Of a stretch of DNA of 64,000 bases, positions 34,704 through 43,553 are shown piece by piece. The notes below the pieces were generated by a model. That model made no database searches. It saw nothing but the letters and a program-made list of their open reading frames with translations, and had not been told where the DNA came from. Every line of letters begins with the position of its first letter. Position 1 is the first letter of the stretch. The position numbers and the translations under genes were made by a program. The stretch covers positions 29,200,727 to 29,264,726 of the forward strand of contig CM038048.1 of assembly GCA_021397845.1 (NCBI GenBank), given 5' to 3'. This DNA is from Areca catechu. Its lineage: Eukaryota > Streptophyta > Magnoliopsida > Arecales > Arecaceae.

Positions 34704-36249
34704 TGATGAGGGACAGACTCAATAAACCCTGGTTTATTTGGAAAAGGGAATACCTAAACAAACTAGGACCGTGGGAGGGCTAAGAAGCCTCCCGAGACTA
34801 GGGTGAACTGACACTAAACCCTAAAATAGCTGAACTCTTTTGGTTTTCAATTTTCTTGGTGGAGGAACAATGGGATGTAGGATAGAAAATATGGACACTC
34901 TAGGATTAGGGACTCAACTTCACGGAGAGACGTCGCACCTCTAGGGCATCTCACCCACCCCACTACATATAGTCCAGGGTGTCCCACCCATCTCACTACA
35001 TGCGGAGCCTAGGGCATCCCACCCAAATCGCTACCCGAGGCTGTAAAGAAAAATCCCTAAGACCTGAGGGGTACTCGATGGAAAAGGGGACAACTAGGGC
35101 CTCGTGCCCCCGACGCTCGCATTGAGCCAAGGAAGTGGGGTCTCACACCCCTCGACACCTGTAGGTGAAGGAAAGATGGGCCTCAGCCCAAAACCAGAAC
35201 CAATGGAAAATCTAAAAATTTCATATCAAACTTATTCATTACAAGGGGAGAGGGGGCCTTTATATAGAAAAACCAAACCCCTCACTTACTTAGCCTACAA
35301 GAAATCCAAAAAAGGAAAAATAAATTACATCAAAATCTATGCTACATCAATATTGGTACTGATTTGCTCTGGGAAGCGAATCAACATGATGATCTACTCT
35401 GAAAAGTGTGCTACTTGGACTGCTCCAGAAAGCATGTGTAACCATCTCTCGTGGACGTGCATAGAGGATAGATCTTCGGTGGCAACCGGTGGATGGCGGG
35501 TGGCCGGGAAGTAGGTAACGGACGGGGTCAGCGGATGGTGGGTGGCGAGCTGTAGGCGGGGGGCAGCACAGGATGGGCACGACACACCCTGGGCATGCCA
35601 TTTAGTCTCCCACGGGCATGGGGGCCCTAGGCATCAGCGAGGACCTCCGACGGCCGGGCCTTGGCTGGTGGACGGTGAGATGGCGGGATGGCAGCAGGTG
35701 GGCAGCGGCGGCGTCAGGCGGCGGGCGATGGCGACGGACGCGTCCGTTGGGCTTCCCCATGGCATGGGGTCCTGGGAACCAGCGAGGCCCTCCCAGCGGC
35801 CAGGCGTGAGCCGATGGACGGCGGGCGGGCGGTCGGCAGCGGGCCGGCGGCGGCGGCGGCAGCGGAAACCGTGGGCAGGCAACAGATGGACACCTCCACG
35901 TCTGTTCATCTTCCCATGGCCTTGGGTGGCGGGCGTCCAGATTTTTCGATGACGGCGGGGCCGGCGAGCACCGGCGGAGGGTCGGCGATGGCGGCCGGGG
36001 GTCGACGGTGGCAACCAGGGGTCGAACAGCCCGGATCTAGGGGCGACGGGGTGGCGGCTATGGTTTGGAAAGTTTTTAAAAAAACACGGGATGATGATGG
36101 AATAAGGCTGGAATATAGTGGAGATAAGGTTGGGATAAAGCTGGAATAGTGGGAATAGGTGGAATAGCGGCAATAGCTAGAAAAATAAAAAAAATGAGAA
36201 AATAAGAAAAAATAGAAAACGAATCCGAACCTACCCTGGATCCCCATCA
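34704..36249 (-). mobile_element. Solo LTR of the element-F family
   Basis: 1546 bp, TGATGAGGG to CCCCATCA on the plus strand, flanked by TSD CTTTG (34699-34703 and 36250-36254). It shares its layout and long segments with the LTRs of element F (48703-50323), for example CCTAAACAAACTAGGA and GCTAAGAAGCCTC. The right part (35450-36070) is very GC-rich with GGCGG/GGCGA-type words; its long open frames on both strands reflect composition and are not genes. Confidence 0.9.
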
Positions 36250-36642
36250 CTTTGTTTCAGGACTTCCTGAGACCCTTAGGAAACATGATTTCATATTCGT
36301 AGTGGTCAATATGTTTTCCAAAATGGCCATCATCAGGACTTTGAGACCCTTACATGATTTCATATTCGTAGTGGTCTCAAAATGGCCCATTTTATAACTT
36401 TTGATGCATCTAGAGTAGCTCATCTTTTATTTAACCATGTGGTTAGGTTACATGGATTGCCTAAAACTATAGTGTCAGATAGGGATGTTCACTTTACCAG
36501 TTACTTTTGGAAAACCCTTTGGCACTTGTTAGGAACCAAATTAAAATTTTTTATAGCTTACCACCCACAAACTGATGGTCAGATCGAGATAGTGAACAGA
36601 AGCTTAGGAAACCTTCTTAGATGCCTCGTAGGTCTGGGTTGA
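36250..36642 (+). pseudogene. Chromovirus C integrase core, second part
   Basis: Continues from 34703 after the TSD: GLPETLRKHDFIFVVV, then a 60-70 bp local duplication (36268-36386), FNHVVRLHGLPKTIVSDRDV, YHPQTDGQIEIVNRSLGN. The second Asp (SDRD) and the Glu (QIEIVNR) remain. The sequence breaks off at LLRCLVG, where a 50-bp inverted repeat starts; integrase C-terminus and most of the chromodomain are deleted. Confidence 0.85.
36268..36386. repeat. Local direct duplication inside integrase
   Basis: GAGACCCTTAGGAAACATGA... (36270-36326) is repeated, with two short deletions, at 36341-36386: both copies contain ATGATTTCATATTCGTAGTG and AAAATGGCC. It causes the frame loss at VVVNMFSKM. Confidence 0.8.
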
Positions 36643-36741
36643 TGCACTGCATAAAGAAATTAGTCAAAAAAGAGCTAAAAAAGAAACCTTCTTTAGCTCC
36701 TTTTTGACTAATTTCTTTATGCAGTGCCTCAACCCAGACCT
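36630..36741. repeat. 50-bp near-perfect inverted repeat, 12-nt loop
   Basis: Arms 36630-36679 and 36692-36741 are reverse complements with two mismatches. The left arm starts AGGTCTGGGTTGATGCACTG; the loop is AAAGAAACCTTC (36680-36691). The right end (CTCAACCCAGACCT) is native chromodomain coding (LNPDLLEHYES), while the inner left part (GCATAAAGAAATTAGT) matches native integrase coding of element D (HKEIS). The repeat marks a deletion of several hundred bp. Confidence 0.93.
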
Positions 36742-36810
36742 ACTAGAGCATTATGAGAGCCAGGTTGACCCATACTTGACGGGGTCGATTTCCTCCCACC
36801 ATGGGAGAAT
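36742..36810 (+). other. Chromovirus C end of chromodomain ORF and polypurine tract
   Basis: Reads LLEHYESQVDPYLTGSIS, homologous to LFEHYQGKTEPYSTGSSS of element D, then CATGGGAGAAT before the LTR. The frame continues into the LTR (IGVGTR) as in element D. Confidence 0.75.
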
Positions 36811-38350
36811 TGGTGTGGGCACCAGGATAAGACACAGATTACTGGGCCCTATTTGGTTAGCTTAGTCATGTTTCAAAGTTTTGAAAATTTTGTAATCAAT
36901 TAAGATTGAGTCCTATAAAAAAAGTTGAGGTTAGTTGATTTGTCTCAACCCTCAACCTTAGTCCACTTTTGAGTCTTGTACTTTAGCCATGAGTCCAGTA
37001 TTAGTCCAAATTTTGTACAAGAGAGGAGGTTACACTATTTTGAAGTTCCACCAGGCCTCGTCCAGGAGTCAGAGGCCACTACATCAGATTATTGGATTTT
37101 ATGTGACACCATAGGATCCAAGATGCCTTCTTGAAACCCCGATTCCTTCCAGATGCCCTCTAGATGCCCAGATTCCCTTCTAGATGCCAGAGTATATTCC
37201 CAGACCAAGGCATCCATGATTTAAGAGGTCCACCTGCATCATAGCCCAAAGAAATCAAGCCCAGGTGCCAAGCCCAAACCCTTAAGAAGCTAGATTCCAG
37301 GAAATATTCCTACTACTAGGCTACCACGCCACCCCAACTTCCAAAGGCCCAAGCCTATGCACTCAAGCCCCTTTGGGCCAGCCCCTTGCAACTCCTAGAA
37401 GCCCAACACGCCCCCTAGGCATCCTTGAAGTGTTGACGAAGTCCAAGAGGTATCCTTAAGTGAGAAGGAGAAGACTAGTCTAACCTAGTTAGGATTTATG
37501 TTCCTACTTGCTTTATGATTTGTAATTCTACCCTAGCTAGGAAAAGACATGTAATATAACTAGGAAAAGGCTTGTTAACCTAAGAGTAACCCTAGTTAGA
37601 GAGGGCATGGGAACTCTATAAATACCCTACCCCTCCCCTCTCTTGTAATCAATTTTCCCTTATGAATATAATTTGCTGAAATTTTGAGACATTATCTTAT
37701 TCTTGTGTTTGGTTCTTATTCTTGAGTGCTCTCCTTGTGTCCCTTGGCCAAACCCCTGCTGCCCTAGCTTCCCTCTGCATCCCGGGAGATCAGCCTTGTC
37801 CAGAGGAAGATGCCCTAATTGCTGCCCCAATCAAGCAACAGCTTCTTCCCCAGGACACTCACACCTAAACCTAATTTTGTTTCCTTCTAAACCCTAGTTT
37901 TTATTCCTTTGTTTAATTATTGTTTGATTGACCCCTGACACTTGCAGGATCCCCGAAGTGTTTCACCTCCTTAGAGGAGGATTTCCTTGCCTTCAGATCG
38001 GGTCCAGATCAGCCATCTGATTCATGGAACTCAAGCTTCTTCTTCCAGGCTCCAATCAGAGTGTGAGTGATCCTTTCCACTGCAAAGTTTTCAATCTCTG
38101 ACTGGTAAGAAACTTTCCCTTCTCTTATTATCTAATTTGATTGAAGTTAACTATCCTAAGTTGGGAGTTTCTCAATTCTCGGGTCCTATTACTTTAATTA
38201 TTTTGCATGAGCACATTTGCATGATGATTCTTTACATTACTAATTTCCTTGCTAGACTTTACTTAATTTTGAGAAAATAGCCTACAAATTAAATTCTAAA
38301 AAAATATAAAAAAATTAGTTAACTATTTTTCTGCAATCTTAGAGTCATCC
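36811..38350 (+). mobile_element. Chromovirus C 3' LTR
   Basis: About 1540 bp, TGGTGTGGGCACCAGG to GAGTCATCC, aligning over its length with 19993-21532 but with many substitutions, so C is older than D. The TATA box is at 37617-37624. The last four bases of the left LTR (CACA) are missing here; the sequence passes directly to element A protease. Confidence 0.87.
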
Positions 38351-38999
38351 TGAATCACTACGGTTGGGTCCCTTGGATCCAATTGATCCGAAGTTATGGG
38401 ATCAACCATCTGTTTGTCCTGGATCACCAAGCACTGTTGTGCGGCCCTTTGGTCGCCCTTCACCTCCCCGACCCCACTCCTAATGGGGAACTGCACTAAG
38501 AGGTAGTAAGTTGACACTATGGCCCAAAATTTGTTCAGAGCGGGCCATCCCAAGATCACGTTTTCGGTCGAAGGGGTTCGGACTACCGTGAAATTAATTG
38601 GCAATGTCTTCTATCGGGGTTCGGTACTGAGGGTTACAGACAGTATTATTTCACCTTCTATATCGACTTGATTTCCTCCGAAGCTAGTGAGTGGAATTGG
38701 AGACCTTTGTAACTTGTTCTTAGGTAAACACATTCAAGAGAAAGCTTCATAGAGTAAGATGTCTACGAAGCTTCTATTTTTAATTAGGTTGCGCCTTACA
38801 TCGTAGTTGGCCATTACGGTCGATATTACAACTGGATCATCATGTGGAAGTTGAACTCCTACAAGGTCATCATCGGAGAAGAGTATAGAATTATTATTCT
38901 TAATTCATTTCGAGGCATCGTCTTCGGCCCTTCCCTAGTCGGTTGGCCGATGTAGCATTCCCACATTGTCGCTGGTGGGTCTTTGATTCGGTACCCCTG
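38351..38999 (-). pseudogene. Element A protease and linker
   Basis: Minus-strand reading: VMANYDVRR, then LIKNRSFVDILLYEAF where the family has an Asp-Thr-Gly catalytic triplet, so the active site is lost here (the Asp-Thr-Gly positions read Lys-Asn-Arg). Later VILGWPALNKFWAIVSTYY and FPIRSGVGEVKGDQRAAQQC, the C-terminal protease block and linker to RT. The frame is cut at 38350 by chromovirus C; RT continues below 19993. Confidence 0.85.
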
Positions 39000-40476
39000 C
39001 TTCCTCAAGGGCCCTCTGGGAGGCCGTGGCCTCAGGCCTAGATGCTGGGCGATGATGTATCATCCCAAGTAGTCCCTCTTGATGAGATCTTCAATGGCAT
39101 CCATAAGCTGGATGCACTCTTCGATGTTATGGCTGTGGTCCCGATGAAATCTGCAATATTTGTTTTGATTCCTCACATAAGAGGATGCTTTCATGGGATG
39201 CGGCCGTTGGAGATAATTCTATTTTTCGATCTCCATCAGAATTCTCTCCCTGGGGAGATTGAGGGGGGTGTAAGAGTCGAATATCCTGCCCAACACTCTG
39301 GTCTTGGAACTTCATCGTCGATTAGAGCTACCGTTGTTGCTGTTGCTATTATTATTGGAGGGTGCAGGGAGATCCAGCCCCCTCCTGTTCTTCTTCTTTG
39401 AAAGGGGTTTCCCTTCAGATAGTCGTCAATTTGCTGCTTGCTCTTCAGCATCGGCATATTTCTAAGCCCTTGATAGGAGCTCAGCATAGCTTGTAAGAAA
39501 TTTCCTTTCTAGGGAGAAAGTAAGCCTGGATGATCGGAGCCCCTTCTTTAACATGGATATGGCCATATGCTCATTGAGATTAGGAATCTTGAGGGTAGCC
39601 AAGTTGAACCTGGAGATATAATCTCGCAGGCTTTCTCCTTCATTCTAGCGGAGGAAAAGGGTGTCCGTGTTTCGGGGTGTCTTGGACAAGACCTGAAATG
39701 CAAGATAAATAACTTTTTGAGGTCAGAAAAAGAGTCAATAGTACCTAGACGTATGCTCGAATACCACATTCGAGCCGCCTTCTTTAGGATGGCAGGAAAG
39801 GCAAAACAGTATAGTGCATCTAAGGCCCCTTGAATCATCATATGGGCTTTAAAGTTGCCTAGATAATCGAGTGGATCAGTAGCATCATCGTAAGGTTCCA
39901 TTTGAGGAACCTTGAAGTGCCGAGGGACAATTTCGGCCATGACATGAGGGGTGAATGAATGAAATGACTCGTAAGCCACAAGACCACCATCCTTCCTCTC
40001 GTCCTATAGTTTTGCAACCTCCGATTCGAGGGCTTTAAGCTTCTCTTCATAATTGGGGTGGGTTTCCTTTGACAGATCACATTTTGGGATGGAATCTTCC
40101 GAGGAAATGGAGGGGGATCACCTAGGTCTTTTTCTCCTCCATAGGGAACTGGCGATCTTCGAGTTCCAAGAGTTATGGCCCTCAAGAGAAGAGTGATCCC
40201 GGAGAGAGAGATGGGTAGACCCAGGTTGACGGTCTTCTCTTCTCCGGGATTGATGACTGTGCCTGGATATGGCCGGTGGATGTCCCACCTGGAGGGCTCT
40301 GTCTTGGAAATTCTGAACCATGGCCATAAGAGCATTGTCCTGGTTCAGAAGGGTCTCAAATTACTATTGTCCCATAACAAGTGTGGGAGGTGGGACATCA
40401 TTTGCCGACAGGTCATTCTTGTGAGAGGGAGGATGACCCCTGCTTGTCGAAGAGTTCTGAGCTCTTCCTCTTGCCA
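39000..40476 (-). pseudogene. Element A gag
   Basis: Starts at ATG 40476 (MARGRAQNSSTSRGHPPSHK). The Retrotrans_gag domain is clear at about 39940-39640: YDDATDPLDYLGNFKAHMM, LDALYCFAFPAILKKAARMW. A frameshift near 39650 moves the rest (GESLRDYISRFNL; FLTSYAELL) to another frame. The C-terminal motif CRFHRDHSHNIEECIQL, typical of Tat gag, is near 39150. Stops in the N-terminal part and before the C-terminal module. Structural protein of the particle; not intact. Confidence 0.85.
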
Positions 40477-40572
40477 TTGAGATCCCCTCTTTACTCTCCT
40501 TTTTCAAGGGAAAAAAAGGAGGGGGGTTAGCAGTGGATGCCTAGATACCTTCCCCTACCTGGCATGCCAATC
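40477..40572 (-). other. Element A leader and primer-binding site
   Basis: Next to the 5' LTR the minus strand reads TTGGCATGCCAGGTAGGGGA (from plus 40570), in the place and form of a Tat primer-binding site. About 80 bp of leader separate it from the gag ATG. Confidence 0.65.
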
Positions 40573-41293
40573 TATTGGTGTAGAACCCTCCTCGATCGGA
40601 CTGAGCCGCTGGAAAGCCGATTCGCTCCTTCGCGCTAACCTACAAAACTGGTCCCTGACCAGATTTTCTCAAGTGGGGGACACTCCGATGCCTAAGTCAA
40701 GAGCGGGTTCTAACAACATAATGGAGAGCAGTTCTAAGAAGAAAAATTATGGCTAGGGAAGGAAGAGTTGTTCTCATTTTCCAAGATTATTCCTTCTTAC
40801 TTGGAGTGTCCCCTCTTACCAATATTTATAGTGGTCAGGCCAGCCTATCGTTCAATATTTTTGTCCTATGATTAGGGTGGAGATTAATCAATTCCATCAC
40901 GCCCGTAATCGTAGGCGGTTACCAAAAGATATTGGCCAGGCTGGAGGCGTTGAAGTTGGAACTAATGACTGCATGGCCATTCCGATGCAGTTTCAATTTA
41001 TTTTCGTCATCATGGAGTCATTCAGAGATCCATTTCCTGGCCTCCTCTTGACGAGGGGCTATTGTCGAGTCACCGAAATGTCTTTGGGCTTACCCTCTTC
41101 GGGTCAGCTTTTTTCAATAGTGCACTAGGGATCGGTTTTTGGAGTCGAGGTCCTTAGACAGAGCGGAAAAATGGGCCTACACCCATTCTCGTGGCTTTCT
41201 CTGAGTGCTTTGGTCTAGTCGTGTGGTTCAAAAAAGATTTAACGGGCGATCAAATCGATAATTGTCTGGCACTTGAACCGCCATATCCCAACA
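40573..41293 (-). mobile_element. Element A 5' LTR
   Basis: 721 bp, TATTGGTGTAGAACC (TG mutated to TA) to CATATCCCAACA on the plus strand. Promoter TATAAATA on the minus strand, seen as TATTTATA at 40823-40830. TSD TGATC follows. Confidence 0.9.
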
Positions 41294-41298
41294 TGATC

Positions 41299-41489
41299 TA
41301 TACTTACTTTTTTTATGTTTTAGTTTTATTTTTACATGCATTATTATCATGTTATGTTGTTTATTATGGATTGTTTGTAGTTATGAACTATTGCATGGTA
41401 GATTAATATGATTAATCTAGTTGTCTTTCGCTACTAATTTTTCAAAAAAATTTGAAATACAAGCATAAAATGACCTGCAATTTCTTTCA
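41299..41489 (+). mobile_element. Copia 3' LTR, right part
   Basis: Resumes the LTR interrupted at 9125. The segment ends with CCTGCAATTTCTTTCA, a typical Copia LTR end. No primer-binding site follows, as expected for a 3' LTR. The exact last base is uncertain. Confidence 0.5.
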
Positions 41490-42147
41490 ACTTCCATGGA
41501 AAATTGACTTAAGTATTGGAGGATCCATCATGGGGAACCACCCCATCATGATCGAGCTTTTGTGTCTTCTCTATTTTATTGGTTTTGAAATGCTTGAATT
41601 CAATGGAAGGAAATCTGGAGCCATCTAACTTAATAGCCATTTTTAGCCATATCATCAAGTCCCAAGTGGAATTGCAACAGGAACAAATAATACATCTCAA
41701 AACCAACCTTTATTAGCAAGGCAAACTAATCAATGAAATTTCGGTACATACCTGCAGGTTGATCATTCAAAGCTTGCCATGTAGGTAATCCAAAAAGGCA
41801 TGCGGAGAGTCCTCTATATTCCAAACTCTCTTGATAGTTAGCTACAATTTGACCATGATAGATAACTATTTTCTAACAAACGTGATACTCGAGCATATTC
41901 TGTAATCGAGAAGCCTAGACAAGATTTACATGTGAGATATATGATATGTTGCCTTATCAACTAGCATATAGCTCTAAACTACTCAGTGATGAGCTCCGGT
42001 CAAACCTAATTTTTGTTCTTTGAGAGTAGTGTCTGAGTTCAGCATCAAAGGGTTTTCTAGTAAATATGCTTTCGAGGGTGTGTTTCTTTGTATTTGTTGT
42101 TTTAGGTTGAACCTAGTGTTGAAGCACCATCCAAAGTTGTTCCTTTG
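41490..42147. other. Candidate host DNA with a possible minus-strand exon
   Basis: No LTR or retroelement coding is recognisable. On the minus strand 41752-41841 is a 90-bp open segment bounded by TTGTAG| and |GTATGT, coding NYQESLEYRGLSACLFGLP and TWQALNDQPA. A further open frame (41706 to TAA at 41509) reads AIKLDGSRFPSIEFKHF. I cannot name a family; these might be exons of a disrupted gene or chance frames. Confidence 0.35.
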
Positions 42148-42152
42148 CTTTT

Positions 42153-42937
42153 TGTTGCGGCAACTTCTCCGGGACCGGGTACAGTAGGCTGTGCTGGAGT
42201 TCTCCTCACCCTGTAGACCTGCAATAAAGTCTCCAAGGTGCCGATGATGTTCTGGCGGGGGACCCTCTGATGCCTAAGTTAGTAGGAGCTTGAAGGAAAC
42301 AAAATGGAGGAATCAAAGAGATAGCGTAAGGAGAGGGAAGAGAGTCCTTAGCTCAAAATGAGGTCCCCTGGGCACCTTATATATGCACGGAATAGTCCAA
42401 AATTTGTTAGGGAGGAGTCCAAAAAAGACCAATCTGCCTCTAGAAGAATCTAGCGAGTGGCCACGTGGCATCCGGATAGGGCAGTATCATGGGGGTAGTG
42501 GAGCAGTACTGCTGATGTGGTAGTAGCCCATTGTAACAGAAAGGAGATTTCTGGAACCCTCTGGGTTCTAAAGCATGTCCGTCGGACGTTGAGTGGGAAG
42601 GCCAGTCCGATGGGTCGAGCTTTCGAAAGAGAGTAGTGGGCCGTCGGACCTCTACTCCAGTAGGTTGGACCTCCGAAGGGGAGCAATGGGCCGGACCTCA
42701 ACAGGAGCAGGTCGTCGAACCTCTACTCCGGTGGGTCAGACCTCCAAAGGAGAGCAGTAGGCCGAACCTCAGCAGGAGCGGGCCATCGGACTGCTACTCC
42801 TACGAGTCGAACCTCCGAAGGAGAGCAATAGGTCGGACCTCAGCAGGATCGGGCCATTGGACCTCTGTTGGGGTGTCCATTGGAGCTTTAAAAGAGCGGC
42901 CCGGTTCGGTCTGGCGGTGAGCCGTTAGGGTATAACA
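42153..42937 (-). mobile_element. Element B 3' LTR
   Basis: 785 bp, TGTTGCGGCAACTTC to GGGTATAACA on the plus strand. Minus-strand TATATAA is at 42377-42383. A 71-bp tandem repeat occupies 42600-42860. The purine-rich GGCAGGGGGGACAAC on the minus strand (plus 42938-42952) is the polypurine tract. Confidence 0.92.
42600..42860. repeat. 71-bp tandem repeat in element B LTR
   Basis: CTACTCC anchors at 42652, 42723 and 42794 are 71 bp apart; the partner LTR has the same at 57545, 57616 and 57687. Each unit carries GGACCTCCGAAGG and GGACCTCAGCAGGA motifs. It lies on the U3 side. Confidence 0.9.
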
Positions 42938-42952
42938 GTTGTCCCCCCTGCC

Positions 42953-43553
42953 CTTGGCCTTCGGGCGAGCCTGCAGGCTCGAAGGATGAGGGCATTACTT
43001 GATAATTAATGCGCCAGTCCTCAAAATGATGGTGAATCTAATTCGGCATGCTACGACCGGCCACCTTCTGCTCTGATTTTTGGTCTTGGACAGGTGTCAG
43101 CATTATATTGGTGGCAGCGGGAGAGGCAGTTATTGCTGGTACGGAGCATGATGAGGGGCGCCAGTCTAAAAGTGCATGCCCGCTGAGTCCCCGATGCAAC
43201 GTGGGCCACGTGGCATCATCCGAGCGATCGGTGTGGTGTCTGAAGCGACCCATCCACCATTGTTTGGCGATCATGCAGATCATGGCCGGATACCTTCTGG
43301 CACGTCCCATCGGATTCTCGCTAAACTCGAGAGATGCACCATTTGCCATCGGGTCACGGCATGGGGGGGGGGGGGTTTGGAAACTACTCCCTGGCACCTA
43401 TAAAAGGAACAAACCAATGCTCAAAGGAAGTTTTTGATCGCACCCTGGTTCGAAGAGAAAGCATCCTCTTCCAGCTGCTCTAGCTCCCTTAGGAAGTCGA
43501 ATGTCCAGGTTAGTCTCGCATCTGTCTTCCTCCTTTTCTACAACTCCATTAGG
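42953..43553 (+). promoter_or_regulatory. Promoter and leader of the element B antisense ORF
   Basis: TATAAAA at 43399-43405, within CACCTATAAAAGGAAC, lies about 150 bp upstream of the ATG at 43554 and points opposite to gag-pol. GTCCAG|GTTAG and CTCCATTAG| could bound a short leader intron (43510-43551). A run of 13 G lies at 43363-43375. Confidence 0.6.

Larger units (their letters stand above)
19993..38350 (+). mobile_element. Chromovirus C (Ty3/Gypsy), span with internal rearrangement
   Basis: LTRs at 19993-21536 and 36811-38350 start TGGTGTGGGCAC. The element is plus strand: a PBS-like TTGATATCAGAGCGG (21542) follows the left LTR and a polypurine tract (ATGGGAGAAT) precedes the right one. 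Remaining internal parts are the leader and gag start (to 22670), an integrase fragment (34604-34703 and 36250-36642), and the end of the chromodomain ORF (36742 onward). The middle of gag-pol is missing, replaced by a minus-strand chromovirus, a solo LTR and element D. It interrupts the protease/RT junction of element A. No clean TSD is evident. Confidence 0.85.
9121..41298 (-). mobile_element. Tat element A (Ty3/Gypsy), full span with nested insertions
   Basis: The LTRs at 9126-9844 and 40573-41293 are flanked by the 5-bp duplication TGATC (9121-9125 and 41294-41298). Minus-strand order is 5' LTR (right), PBS, gag, protease, [chromovirus C inserted], RT, RNase H, second RNase H, integrase, tandem array, antisense ORFs, polypurine tract, 3' LTR (left). 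The archaeal-type second RNase H and antisense PF04195 ORF indicate the Tat lineage. Every frame is broken, so it is non-autonomous. Confidence 0.9.

Noticed and set aside
35542..36149. Overlapping open frames of 110-180 codons on both strands
   Set aside because: They lie in the GC-rich part of a solo LTR, overlap each other, lack known motifs and start codon context, and are expected from composition.
43363..43375. Run of 13 G as a functional quadruplex or polypurine tract
   Set aside because: Single homopolymer in the leader of the antisense gene; the polypurine tract is at 42938. More likely slippage.
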